DNA from: Haloferula luteola
Lineage (GTDB): Bacteria; Verrucomicrobiota; Verrucomicrobiia; Verrucomicrobiales; Akkermansiaceae
DNA: 64,000 nucleotides
Assembly (NCBI RefSeq): GCF_014201715.1
Contig: NZ_JACHFD010000005.1
Location: forward strand, 124,001-188,000
Direction of reading: 5' to 3'
Shown here: in pieces, positions 35,179 through 44,107 of the stretch
Layout of the letters: every line of letters begins with the position of its first letter
Numbering within the stretch: position 1 is the stretch's first letter
Notes under the pieces: model-generated
What the model was told of the DNA's origin: nothing
Database searches by the model: none
The model's input: the letters and a program-made list of their open reading frames with translations, nothing else
Position numbers and translations under genes: made by a program

Positions 35179-35242
35179 GCCGTCGGGGAGATAACCGGGA
35201 AAAACCGGCCGGGTCCGGGGTCGGTAAAATTGAGCCGACGGC
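35179..35242. other. Structured intergenic segment upstream of rnr
   Basis: GCCGTCGG (35179-35186) is complementary to CCGACGGC (35235-35242), and GTCGG (35220-35224) can pair with the same CCGAC, so two alternative folds are possible. CCGG-GAAAAA-CCGG lies between. On the minus strand a run TTCTTTT follows the outer stem, so it could terminate the small PH-like gene upstream, or be part of the rnr leader. The rest of 35056-35297 shows no gene. Confidence 0.35.
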
Positions 35243-35297
35243 GGGAAGATGGCGATTTTTCAGCGAAATGCAAGGTTTCGTTCTCGCATGTCGAAGG

Positions 35298-35744
35298 TCA
35301 TCGGTGGGCGCGGCCTTCGAGAGCGCGGATCAGCAATGGTCGCACTTGGTGAGAAATGGGGGAGAGTGTGAGGTGGATGCCCGCGGTGCGTTCGGAGTTG
35401 AAGTGGAGTGTCAAGTGATCCTCGTCTTCGATGTCGATGGCGATGATCTCGCTCCACGCGACCACTTGCATGCCGGAAGCGGGGCGGATGAGGGGAAAGA
35501 TCTCGATCCCAATTGGGGTGAGGATGAGATAGGCGTGGCGGGCGCAGTGGAGTGCGAGACGGATCAGCCCGATGGCCAAGGCGCAAGGCAACGCGGCCCA
35601 TGCTGGATGGGGGGAACCGCGGAAGATGGCGATCGCGACGAGAGTGACCGCGGAAGAAAGAGCGACGCCTGCCGCGAGAAAAAACACGGCGGCTTGGCGT
35701 GCGCGGGTAAATCGGAGCTCCTTGTGGGGTTCGGCGACGGACAT
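35298..35744 (-). CDS. Small membrane protein with PH-like C-terminal domain
   Basis: A 148-residue protein with two adjacent membrane spans (QAAVFFLAAGVALSSAVTLVAIAIF and WAALPCALAIGLIRLALHCA). A C-terminal segment of about 65 residues follows (ILTPIGIEIFPLIRPASG, EIIAIDIEDEDHLTLHFN). The hairpin plus beta-rich tail resembles bacterial PH-like membrane proteins such as the STM3941 type. The function is unknown. It starts seven bases after the stop codon of the 1101-residue lipoprotein gene, so it is probably the last gene of that transcript. Confidence 0.65.
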   Translation of the reverse strand: MSVAEPHKELRFTRARQAAVFFLAAGVALSSAVTLVAIAIFRGSPHPAWAALPCALAIGLIRLALHCARHAYLILTPIGIEIFPLIRPASGMQVVAWSEIIAIDIEDEDHLTLHFNSERTAGIHLTLSPISHQVRPLLIRALEGRAHR

Positions 35745-35751
35745 GGTTGAC

Positions 35752-38700
35752 TTAGGGAGCTTGGAGGGCGGGCAGGAGAGGGCGGAGACGGAAGAGAAAG
35801 GTATCGCCGAGGGCAAGCTGGGTGACGATCTTAAGTGCCTGTGGGTGTTGGCGGAGGGCGGTGACGATGGGCTGGCGGCGATCGGCTTCGAGCAGATCCT
35901 GGGCGATCCATGCGAAGTAGAGGCCGGCCTCGGTTCTCAATTCGGCGTGGGAGGGGTCGTTAATGATGCGGGCGAGCACTGGGAGCGAGGAATCCACCTG
36001 TCCTTGACGAAGCTGGACGGCGGCTTTGAGGAGCGAGAGATCTGCCAAGTACGGTGTGTCTGGGAAATCTTTCTGATAGAGCTCGATGGCGGCTAACAAA
36101 CTCGAAGGCTCTGTTCCGGTCTGGGATGGAGGCATTACTGCCCGCTTGTATCCTCCGGGGATGGGCGCGTCGGGGAATTGGAACGGCTCGATGGAAGGCA
36201 CAGGAGCGTAATCTCGGACTTGCTTGCGGAGAATGCGGAGGCGAACCGCATCCGCCTTGGGGCTGCTGGGGAAAGTGTCCAAGTAGGCTTGCCAGTTGGT
36301 GGTGGTGTTGGTTTGGACAGCGAGCTGATTGAACTCGACCATGGGAGCGAAGATTTCTGGGAGATCCGGGGGTGGGCTGGATGTAATACGGGATTCGGCG
36401 TAGATATGGAACGAGTCTGGGTCCACGCCCGGGAGATGTGCTGCCACGGTGAGGTCGCGGATATGGTCTCCGATGGTGTTGATGTCTTCCGGGAACAGGT
36501 GGGGGCGGGCGACCACGAATTCGTTGGCGAGGTGGTCGAGCTGGTCGCGAATTTGGAAGAGTTTCAGAGGACGACGGGCAAGGGCGCGGATGGCGTTGTG
36601 GAGGCGTGTGGCGGTTTCTGCTTTGAGGTCGGAATCGGAAGCTGAATCGGATGAGTGGAGGGAGGTCAACGTGGCGTTGAGCGCGAGTGCGGAGTTAGCG
36701 CGATTGTAGTCTCCGGGCATCCAATCGGATAACGTTAGTGGAGGGAGGAAGACCTGGGGGAGAGCGCGAAGGGCTTCGGGGCGATGGGGAAAACGTGTGT
36801 GAAGTTGGTCGACGAGGTCGGCGGAAAGGGCGTCAGCGTCGGTTTCGACGGCACGGGATCCGCGGTAGAGAGAGAATTCGGAGAGGGCGCGGAGGGTTTC
36901 GTTGGCTTCTTCCAGGGCGGGCGCGGCGATGTCGGGATCGGACGATGGGGCGGCGAGGAGGAAATGGCGGAGGGCGTGGGTGAGTTCATCGAGCTTGTCG
37001 AGGTGCGCCACGACGGTGGTGTCGGGAAGGTTCAGCACGCGTCCATTGCGCCGCCGGAGGAGGTCGAGTTTGGGGCCCTCGCTGTTGCTGTAGTCGATCC
37101 ATTCGTTGAGTGGCAGCGTGACCCGGCCACGGGCGGCAACCCAGCGACGGGCGAGTTCGAGATGATCTGCTGGGCTGGACGCTTGGGCTGTGAGTTCAGC
37201 CAAGGGGGTGATCTCCTGGGCCCACCGAGTTTCATCCATGGGGATGAAGTCATCGGCTCTCCATCGGTTGGTCCACCGTGAGATCGGCTCGACAGCGGGG
37301 AGGGGAGGATCAAGGTGGCGCCGGGCTCGTTCGAAATCCTCGTCCGCGAGAGCACGCAGACGGATGATTCTTCGCAGCTCGGTGGTGGCGGGGTGGTCCG
37401 CCGAAAGTTGTTGGAGGGGGTCTTCCAATTCATCGAGGGGAGCAAACTGAGCGATGGAATCGACCCATTGAGAGATGACGTTCTCGGGCAGAAATGGAAC
37501 AGGTCGAGTATCCGGTGAGAAGTGCCCTTCGATTTCCCATAGGCGGAGGAGGGCCTCTCCAGAACGCTGGGCACGAAAGAGAGCGATGGCGTGATCGAAT
37601 TGTGACGGTCCGGTGAGAGGGCTTTCAGGTGCTTGAATTTCGAGCTGAGCAAAGGCATCGGCGGCTTCGGCGTAGCGACCCAGTCGATCGAGGGTGACTG
37701 CGCGTGCGTGCAACAGTTCGTCCGTGGGACCCGCCTTTAGAGCACGATCGAAGAGGACAAGGGCTTGTGGGGTCTGCTCTTCACGCAGGGCGGACCAGCC
37801 GAGGATGAGCAACGATGTGGGATCGGTGGCCGCTTGGGGTTGGGAAGTGACGGCCGAAGCGAGGTGGGCGAGCAGATGGGTAGTGTAAGGGGTGGCTCGA
37901 ATGATCTTGTTTGAGAGGAAGCGTAAAGTACGGCGGTCCCCGGAGGTGTTGTCATAGGGAAGGGGGAGGATCACCTGATAGGCGGGATCGAGGCAGTGGT
38001 AGAGGAGCAAGCGGGTGACGAGAGGATGGGCGGCAATTTGCTGGAAGTCAGGTTCGTCGAGGTAGTATCGGAACTCGCTGGTGAGGTCGTTTTCGGCGGC
38101 TTCGGAAATGAGGTCGGCGAAAAGTTGATCGCACTCTCTGAGAACGGAAAGTGTGGCCTCGCGGGTGGGTTGCAGCGATAGGCGGAGGAGTTGTTGATGG
38201 ATGGCTTCTCTGGTTTTCCCCTCGGCGAGTTCCACGGCGCCCAACCACCCGTGCACATCGCCAACGAAGCGGCCCTGGGGGTAATCCGCGAGGTAGGTTG
38301 TGAGGTGATCGCGGGCATGGGTGAGTGCCTGATTCCGTCGTTCCGGGTCATTCTTCAAGAGGCGAGCTTCAGTGATCCCAAGGCGTCCCAACATGAAGCG
38401 GGCAACTTCCGCTCGAGGGTGGTTTGGGTTTGAGGAAATGATGCCTTGGTAGAGGAGGTGCGCGGGTTCAAAACGCTGGAGTTCTGTGAGGAGGACCGCG
38501 TGACGAATTTGCAGGTAGGGAGCGAGGTCGGGAGGGGCGAGTCCCATGGCTTTTCCCGATTCTCGAATTCGCTGGGAGGTGTCCGATTCCCACTGGCGGT
38601 GTCGGGCTTGGAATTCTTCCTCGGTTTCTCTCCAGCTCTGAAAAGGTTCGGGGGGAAGGGGCGAATTTTTGAGCGGATCGAGGCGCGAGATCAAGTAGTC

Positions 38701-39057
38701 GGCGGCTCCAGGTGGATGAGTCGGCGCGAGTTCGCGGGCTTCGAGGAGCACATTGGCCAAGAGGATGTCCATTCGGGAGAGGTTGCGATTGCGCGCGGCG
38801 AGGGTCTCCAGAGCGGCGACGGTGTCGTTGGCCGAGAGATGTTGGAAGCGATCGAGTGCTTCGGTACGGAGGATTTCGGAGGTCTCCGTGTTGGGGGGCA
38901 AAACTTCGTCGGTGAGTTGGTCCCAGCGTTTTCCCGGAAGGCGATCGAAGTAGGCGTCGAGTGGGGGTGGTGCTTGGTAGAAGAACGGTCCGCAAGCGAG
39001 CAGCCATGGCGTGAGAAAGAGCCAGCGAGCGATCAGGGTGCGGGTGCGAGATTCCAT
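35752..39057 (-). CDS. Very large TPR-like lipoprotein of unknown function
   Basis: An 1101-residue protein with a lipoprotein signal ending in LLAC (C22). The mature part is almost wholly helical and includes TPR-type pairs, such as LLILGWSALREEQTPQALVLFDRALKAG with ELLHARAVTLDRLGRYAEAADAF, and a C-terminal LAAIELYQKDFPDTPYLADLSLL. No catalytic domain is recognised. It is probably a periplasmic scaffold attached to the outer or inner membrane. Its first 25 bases overlap the end of the DUF3142 gene, so the two are tightly linked in translation. Confidence 0.8.
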   Translation of the reverse strand: MESRTRTLIARWLFLTPWLLACGPFFYQAPPPLDAYFDRLPGKRWDQLTDEVLPPNTETSEILRTEALDRFQHLSANDTVAALETLAARNRNLSRMDILLANVLLEARELAPTHPPGAADYLISRLDPLKNSPLPPEPFQSWRETEEEFQARHRQWESDTSQRIRESGKAMGLAPPDLAPYLQIRHAVLLTELQRFEPAHLLYQGIISSNPNHPRAEVARFMLGRLGITEARLLKNDPERRNQALTHARDHLTTYLADYPQGRFVGDVHGWLGAVELAEGKTREAIHQQLLRLSLQPTREATLSVLRECDQLFADLISEAAENDLTSEFRYYLDEPDFQQIAAHPLVTRLLLYHCLDPAYQVILPLPYDNTSGDRRTLRFLSNKIIRATPYTTHLLAHLASAVTSQPQAATDPTSLLILGWSALREEQTPQALVLFDRALKAGPTDELLHARAVTLDRLGRYAEAADAFAQLEIQAPESPLTGPSQFDHAIALFRAQRSGEALLRLWEIEGHFSPDTRPVPFLPENVISQWVDSIAQFAPLDELEDPLQQLSADHPATTELRRIIRLRALADEDFERARRHLDPPLPAVEPISRWTNRWRADDFIPMDETRWAQEITPLAELTAQASSPADHLELARRWVAARGRVTLPLNEWIDYSNSEGPKLDLLRRRNGRVLNLPDTTVVAHLDKLDELTHALRHFLLAAPSSDPDIAAPALEEANETLRALSEFSLYRGSRAVETDADALSADLVDQLHTRFPHRPEALRALPQVFLPPLTLSDWMPGDYNRANSALALNATLTSLHSSDSASDSDLKAETATRLHNAIRALARRPLKLFQIRDQLDHLANEFVVARPHLFPEDINTIGDHIRDLTVAAHLPGVDPDSFHIYAESRITSSPPPDLPEIFAPMVEFNQLAVQTNTTTNWQAYLDTFPSSPKADAVRLRILRKQVRDYAPVPSIEPFQFPDAPIPGGYKRAVMPPSQTGTEPSSLLAAIELYQKDFPDTPYLADLSLLKAAVQLRQGQVDSSLPVLARIINDPSHAELRTEAGLYFAWIAQDLLEADRRQPIVTALRQHPQALKIVTQLALGDTFLFRLRPLLPALQAP

Positions 39058-40313
39058 GAAGGTGGGGTGTTGGCAGTGAAAAAACCTTCGCCGGTCGTGA
39101 GGGATTGCGAGGCAGGCAGTTGATGAAAACGCAGGGAGATTGTCGCGGAAAATTCAGGGTGAAGCAGTGAAGCATCTGATTCCCCGAGGCTGGAGAAATC
39201 GCCGGTTTGAAGTTCCGCGAAATCGCCGGGCTGGCTGGTGAGGGTGAGCGTCCAAGGTTGGGCCCCGGTGCGCAGGGGGAGGTCGCCTTTGCCCCCGTTG
39301 GAGAGGCGAATTCGACCCTGGGGAAGGAGGGTCAGTTCGAGCTTTGGACGGGGAGATTCTGCAAGGTGAACGAGGTGGGACACGGACCGCCAAGGGGTGG
39401 GAGCAGAAGCGGGATGGGCGAACCAAAGAACGCCAGCGGCACCTGCTCGGCGTGCGGTTTCTGCGGCTTGGCGGGCGAGGGATTCGTCAGGTTGACGCCA
39501 GAGGAGGATCTCACCGGGGATGAGTGCCCGGCGGGCGAGGCTGGTTGAGGAGGTGATTTCGTAGCGGGCGGGGGTGGGGTCGGCGAGGCGGAGTCCGGGG
39601 TGCGAGTCGAGCCAGGCAGGTTGGAAGGAAGGGAGATGCCCGGACAAGGTGCCATCGGGGTGAAACAGGGTGAGCCGCTGGAAGTTTGGGAGACCTGCGC
39701 GCCATGGCCGTGGGCAGGATTTCCAACGGCGAATCCAGCGGAGCGTTTTTTGGCTGACCATGGGTTCAAATCGACCGGCTCGGACGGCCGCTGGGGGGTC
39801 CGGGTGCAGATCGTAGAACATGGGGACGAGCTCATCCACGGCCTCAGCGAGTTCGCGAAAATCGGGAGATTCGATCCACGACGCCAGGGCGGTGATGGAG
39901 AGTCGGGTGGTGCCGAGTTGTTGGCGCAGGCGACGCAATGCGGCGGCGTAATCGGCGAGGCGCGAGGCGGGACAATCGAAATCGATCTGGATGCAGGGGG
40001 GGGCGGTTTCCCAAAATGAGGGAAGGGCGGCGATGCCGCGGGGGTGATCCAGCATTTCCAGTGCGGGCTCGAATCGAATGACAGGAATCGAGGAGTCGCC
40101 GGGAGTCGTGGGAGGTCTTCGATCTTGCCAGCCGGAGCGGCGAGTGACTTCAGCGGCTTGCCAGTAGAGTGTGGGCTGCCCGCAACTGGTGAGTTCGCTT
40201 CGATCCGAGGACGACAGCGGCTGGGGGTGATTCCAAACCCAGAAGGAGGTATCCCATCCCGCTGCGACCGCGACGGTGGTGCGAGCCAGAAGGATGAGAA
40301 GGAGGCGCCCCAT
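39033..40313 (-). CDS. Exported DUF3142 domain protein
   Basis: A 426-residue protein with a signal peptide (LLLILLARTTVAVAA). The segment FWVWNHPQPLSS begins a domain with IPVIRFEPA, IQIDFDCPASRLADYAAALRRL, LSITALASWIE and VPMFYDL. This is the DUF3142 pattern, a TIM-barrel-like family resembling glycoside hydrolases; activity is not established. A C-terminal beta-rich part follows. It lies between a glycosyltransferase gene (20 bases away) and the giant lipoprotein gene (overlapping), which suggests work on or sensing of a surface polysaccharide, but that is inference. Confidence 0.72.
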   Translation of the reverse strand: MGRLLLILLARTTVAVAAGWDTSFWVWNHPQPLSSSDRSELTSCGQPTLYWQAAEVTRRSGWQDRRPPTTPGDSSIPVIRFEPALEMLDHPRGIAALPSFWETAPPCIQIDFDCPASRLADYAAALRRLRQQLGTTRLSITALASWIESPDFRELAEAVDELVPMFYDLHPDPPAAVRAGRFEPMVSQKTLRWIRRWKSCPRPWRAGLPNFQRLTLFHPDGTLSGHLPSFQPAWLDSHPGLRLADPTPARYEITSSTSLARRALIPGEILLWRQPDESLARQAAETARRAGAAGVLWFAHPASAPTPWRSVSHLVHLAESPRPKLELTLLPQGRIRLSNGGKGDLPLRTGAQPWTLTLTSQPGDFAELQTGDFSSLGESDASLLHPEFSATISLRFHQLPASQSLTTGEGFFTANTPPSWNLAPAP

Positions 40314-40333
40314 AGAGGGACAAGCTTAGGGGG

Positions 40334-41491
40334 TTATCCTACGGGGGAGAAGCTTGATCCGGTGATGAGCTGATCAAGGATTTCGCGGAAGCGATGACGA
40401 AAGGCCTCAAGGCTCATCTTGGTGCGAATGGCTTGGCAAAGCTCGGCAGGGGGGGCTTGGCGGGGCCCATCGAGGAAGCCTCTGAGTTCGCGGGAAAGGG
40501 CGAGGCTGGAGCTGGCATCGATGCGGAAATTCTCCGGTAGGATATCGCGCATGCCATCGCGATCGGTGCCCAAGACGGGGACCCCGCAAGCGAGGGCTTC
40601 AAGCATGACGAGAGGAACGCCTTCGTAGCGGGAAGGGATAACGACGGCATCGGCGGCACGGTAGAGCTGGGCTGTGTCTGCCCAGGGCCAACGGCGCACT
40701 CGGGAGGCGAGGCCCCTAGCTTGAATCATTTCATCAAGAGTCGCGGAATCAGGACCATCGCCGGCGAAAACGAGGTGGCAGTCGGCAAGGGCAGGACGGG
40801 CCAGAGCGCGCAGCAGGCGGTCCTGTTGCTTTTGATGAAAATCGATGCGGCCGACACAGGCGAAAACGGGGGTCTCCAAGGGCAAAGAAAGAGCCCGGCG
40901 CGCGGTTTGCTGATCTCCCGGATGGAAAAGGGCGGTGTCGATCCCGGGGTAAAGGACTTCGACTGGGACGGTGGCGCCGCGCTCGCGCAGCAGGGCCGCC
41001 ATTTCATCCGAGAGGGTGATGTAGGCATGAGGCATGCCGATGAGGGAAGGGGTCAAACGATCGAGGACACTGGCAAGGCGAGCCCCGGTGGTTTTGTAAG
41101 TGTGGGGCATGGCCAGATAGCTGATGGCTTTCACTCCGGCACGGCGTGCGGCGAGGATGCCCAGCGAGGAGAGTTCTAGCCCCCCCTGAACGGAAACCAC
41201 GGCATCGGGGGCGTGGCGTTCGATGGTGGTGGCGAGGTCGGAAATGCGCCCACGGCAGATAAAATGGCGGGCGGCTTCGAAGGTCGTCGGCTGTTCGTCG
41301 GTTTCTTCGAAAGTGAGTTGCGGGTAGCGCCGGGCGAGGTCGGCTAGGTGCTTGAGGAGGGTGGTGTTTTCCTCGGAGGCAATGAAGTGGAGCTGCCAGC
41401 GACCGTCCTCGAGGAGGGCTTCGAGGCCGTGGAGTGTCATGGCCTCATGGCCTCCGAAAACAGGGCGGTCGTTGTAGAAGAGGAGCCTCAC
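40334..41491 (-). CDS. Glycosyltransferase family 4 protein
   Basis: A 385-residue GT-B enzyme. The N-terminal domain starts RLLFYNDRPVFGGHEAMTLHG with the glycine-rich acceptor loop. The C-terminal domain has VFACVGRIDFHQKQQDRLL, LVFAGDGPDSATL, and the sugar-nucleotide motif PSRYEGVPLVMLEALACGVP with the two conserved glutamates. It likely adds a sugar to a lipid- or polysaccharide-linked acceptor in the cytoplasm; donor and acceptor are unknown. The start is GTG at 41491. It follows trkA by 42 bases. Confidence 0.9.
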   Translation of the reverse strand: MRLLFYNDRPVFGGHEAMTLHGLEALLEDGRWQLHFIASEENTTLLKHLADLARRYPQLTFEETDEQPTTFEAARHFICRGRISDLATTIERHAPDAVVSVQGGLELSSLGILAARRAGVKAISYLAMPHTYKTTGARLASVLDRLTPSLIGMPHAYITLSDEMAALLRERGATVPVEVLYPGIDTALFHPGDQQTARRALSLPLETPVFACVGRIDFHQKQQDRLLRALARPALADCHLVFAGDGPDSATLDEMIQARGLASRVRRWPWADTAQLYRAADAVVIPSRYEGVPLVMLEALACGVPVLGTDRDGMRDILPENFRIDASSSLALSRELRGFLDGPRQAPPAELCQAIRTKMSLEAFRHRFREILDQLITGSSFSPVG

Positions 41492-41533
41492 CAGTGCACG
41501 AGGAATTACATCACTCCTACGGAGGCGGGAAGG

Positions 41534-42223
41534 TCATTTCTTGCGTTCGGAATCCCCGTAGGTGGCGGTGAATTCGTTGAGATCTCGTTCGTGTCCATAG
41601 AGGACCAGGACGTCGCCTCGTTTGAATTCATGTTCGGGTGTGGGGATGGATTCAAGGGCGCGTCGGCTTTTTTCCTGACCAGACCGGGAAAGGATCGTGA
41701 TGAGGTTGAGTCGGTGCTTTGAACGCAAGGCGACTTCGCCCAGGGTGCGGCCGATGTATTCTTCAGGGACCCGGATTTCAGCGACGGCATGGACATCGTC
41801 GATGATGATATGGCGAATGTATTCGAGGTGATTGAGACGATGGGCGAAGTTGACGGCGGCGAGACTCTCGACGCGGATGGCTTCGTCAACGCCGGTCATT
41901 TCGAGAAGCTGGTGGTGCAGGTCGGAAATGGAGCGGACGAAGAGACGTGGGCCCTGGATCTGGCGCAAGCGGGTGGTGACCATCATGCTGGCTTCGAATC
42001 CTTTGCCGATGGCCACGACGATGAGGTCCATGGATGAGAGAGAGAGTTCGTCGATGACTTCCTTGCTGGAGGCATCGGCCACGACGGCGTAGGTGGCGGC
42101 CGCTTTGATGCGGTCGACGAGTTCTTCGCGGAGATCCACGGCGAGGATCTCATGATCCATGGCGGCGAGTTCGCGGACGAGGGCGGAGCCAAATTTTCCG
42201 AGTCCGATGATAGCGATTCTCAT
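41534..42223 (-). CDS. Potassium uptake regulatory subunit, TrkA/KtrA family
   Basis: A 229-residue protein with an N-terminal RCK/TrkA_N Rossmann domain (RIAIIGLGKFGSALVREL, ILAVDLREELVDRI) that binds NAD or ATP/ADP, and a C-terminal TrkA_C domain (EIRVPEEYIGRTLGEVALR). The single RCK unit makes it KtrA-like instead of the double-domain TrkA of E. coli. It should gate the adjacent TrkH/KtrB-type channel. It starts seven bases after the stop codon of that gene, so they form an operon. Confidence 0.92.
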   Translation of the reverse strand: MRIAIIGLGKFGSALVRELAAMDHEILAVDLREELVDRIKAAATYAVVADASSKEVIDELSLSSMDLIVVAIGKGFEASMMVTTRLRQIQGPRLFVRSISDLHHQLLEMTGVDEAIRVESLAAVNFAHRLNHLEYIRHIIIDDVHAVAEIRVPEEYIGRTLGEVALRSKHRLNLITILSRSGQEKSRRALESIPTPEHEFKRGDVLVLYGHERDLNEFTATYGDSERKK

Positions 42224-42230
42224 GGCGGGG

Positions 42231-43988
42231 TCAGTTCAAGGGGAGGCGAGCCTCCGGGTAGCGGAAGTGTTGCGGGCGCGGGCTGCCTGCTAGAGTCAGA
42301 GCAAAGGTGAGGATGCCGATCCTTCCGATGAGCATCGAGAGGATGATGACGAGTTTGGAAAACTCGTTGAGCTCCGGAGTGATGCCGCGGCTGAGGCCCA
42401 CGGTGGCGAATGCGCTGACGCATTCGAAGAGAACGTCATCGAGCGCCATGTTGGGTTGCGAGGCGCTGATGGCGAGGGCGGAAACGACAATCCAGAGGAA
42501 GGAGAGAAAGAGGGTGACGTGGCAACGATCGAGAACCGCCCGAGGAATCCGCCGGCCTCCGAAATGGACGTCGCAGCGGCCGCGGAGGAGGCGTTGCAGT
42601 TCGAGCATGGCGAGGGCAAAGGTGGTGGTGCGCACGCCGCCAGCGGTGCCTCCTGGGCTGCCGCCGATGATCATCAGGAAGCACATGAGAACGACGGCGG
42701 CGGCAGGCAAAGCGGCCATGTCGGAGACATTGAATCCTGCCGTGCGGGCGGTGACGCTATTGAAGAGGGCGGTCCATATCCGGCCCGCAGGTGCCTCCGC
42801 GGCAGGATCGAGGAGGGCGAAACCCAGAGTGCCGCCGAGCAGGAGAGCGGCGGTGGTGATGAGGACGAGGCGAACGTGAACGGGAACGCGGTGGCGTGGA
42901 TGCCGGCATTTCGCCCAGGGTTGCAGCAACATCCGCTTAGCGGGGGAAAGGATGAGCAGGTGAAGTTGTCCGGCGACCACAAAGCCGAGCCCACCCATGA
43001 TGATGAGAATCATGATGACGGCCTGAGCTCCGTAATCGGTGACCGCGGCGGGATGCATGAGTCCTCCGGGGAGGGTCGAAAAACCAGCGTTGCAGAAGGC
43101 GGAGACCGAATGGAAGGCCGCTTCCCAAAAGGGCCGTTGCAGGGTGCTTTCACCCCTCCAGCACAGGTAGATCAGCCCTGCGCCGAGTGCTTCGGAAAGG
43201 AGGGTGATGCTGACGATGCGTGAGACGACGCGGCCTACCTGGTGGATGTTGGATTCGGAAAGGATTTCGCCGAGCAGGGCGCGATCACGCAGACCGATCC
43301 CCTGACCCGTCATGAGGGTGAGGAAATAGGCGAGGGTCATCACTCCCAAACCGCCGATTTGAATGAGCCCGAGGATGATGGCTTGGCCGGTGAAGGTGAA
43401 ATCGGCAGAGGTGTCGAGCGTGGCAAGTCCGGTCACGCAGACGGCGCTGGTGCTGGTGAAGAGGGCGTCGAGGAAGCCAATGCCGTGCGTGGTGGCGGCG
43501 GGGGTCATCAGCAGTCCGGCACCGCCGAAGATGGCCAGCACGAAGGTGCCAAACACGAGCAGAGCGGGCGGGATCTTGCGCAGCCGGCCTTCGCTGGTCA
43601 GGCGGACAGCGCGCAGGAGGGTATCGCCGACCAAGGTGAGTTGGCTGATGGCGAGAAGGAGGAGTCCGGATGCGCGAATCAGAGACCCTTGGGGGCCGAT
43701 ATCCCGGAGCCATTCGCTGAACGAGGCTTCCAGAAGCGCGATGAAGGGAATGGCGAGGAAGGTGAGGCGACTGCGCCATTTGCGACGTTCGGTGCGGGCG
43801 CCGATCAGCCGTAGGAGTTCGGTGGCGAGAATGCCCACCGCGAGCAGACCGGTAAGGACGGTATTTCTGCGGCGAATCGCGGGTTCGATGTCCCAGCCGA
43901 TTTCGTGGATGAGGAGTCCGCAGATGGCGATGCCAAAGGCAAGCGCGGTGAAGTTCAGGATGCGGACCGTGCGGGGCGAAACTGTCAC
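42231..43988 (-). CDS. Potassium uptake protein, TrkH/KtrB family
   Basis: A 585-residue channel-like transporter. The four P-loop filter segments are visible: SAVCVTGL, SAFCNAGF, ARTAGFN and SAFATVGLS. About three additional spans lie at the N-terminus (residues 10-135) before the first repeat, which makes it longer than the ~450-residue KtrB. It imports potassium, probably with sodium, and pairs with the downstream RCK protein. The start is GTG at 43988, and a short hairpin lies 11 bases before it. Confidence 0.92.
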   Translation of the reverse strand: MTVSPRTVRILNFTALAFGIAICGLLIHEIGWDIEPAIRRRNTVLTGLLAVGILATELLRLIGARTERRKWRSRLTFLAIPFIALLEASFSEWLRDIGPQGSLIRASGLLLLAISQLTLVGDTLLRAVRLTSEGRLRKIPPALLVFGTFVLAIFGGAGLLMTPAATTHGIGFLDALFTSTSAVCVTGLATLDTSADFTFTGQAIILGLIQIGGLGVMTLAYFLTLMTGQGIGLRDRALLGEILSESNIHQVGRVVSRIVSITLLSEALGAGLIYLCWRGESTLQRPFWEAAFHSVSAFCNAGFSTLPGGLMHPAAVTDYGAQAVIMILIIMGGLGFVVAGQLHLLILSPAKRMLLQPWAKCRHPRHRVPVHVRLVLITTAALLLGGTLGFALLDPAAEAPAGRIWTALFNSVTARTAGFNVSDMAALPAAAVVLMCFLMIIGGSPGGTAGGVRTTTFALAMLELQRLLRGRCDVHFGGRRIPRAVLDRCHVTLFLSFLWIVVSALAISASQPNMALDDVLFECVSAFATVGLSRGITPELNEFSKLVIILSMLIGRIGILTFALTLAGSPRPQHFRYPEARLPLN

Positions 43989-43998
43989 AAGGAAGGGG

Positions 43999-44091
43999 CC
44001 TCGCCGTCGGCAAGGTGGCGAGGAGCCTAATCGGCGACCCTAAGGGCGTCAACGGGCATGGACCCCGCCGTTTTGTAGTGGACGGCGGGGT
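43999..44091. terminator. Two hairpins between the SMP-30 gene and trkH
   Basis: CCTCGCC (43999-44005) pairs with GGCGAGG (44017-44023). ACCCCGCCGT (44062-44071) pairs with ACGGCGGGGT (44082-44091), a 10-bp stem 16 bases after the SMP-30 stop codon. No T tract follows, so the second is a possible terminator of the SMP-30 gene. The first lies in the trkH leader. Confidence 0.5.
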
Positions 44092-44107
44092 GGGTGAAGG
44101 GAGCAGG

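Noticed and set aside
43363-44043. A 226-codon open frame on the plus strand opposite trkH
   Set aside because: It is antisense to the potassium transporter; the product is S-, R- and P-rich without a family.
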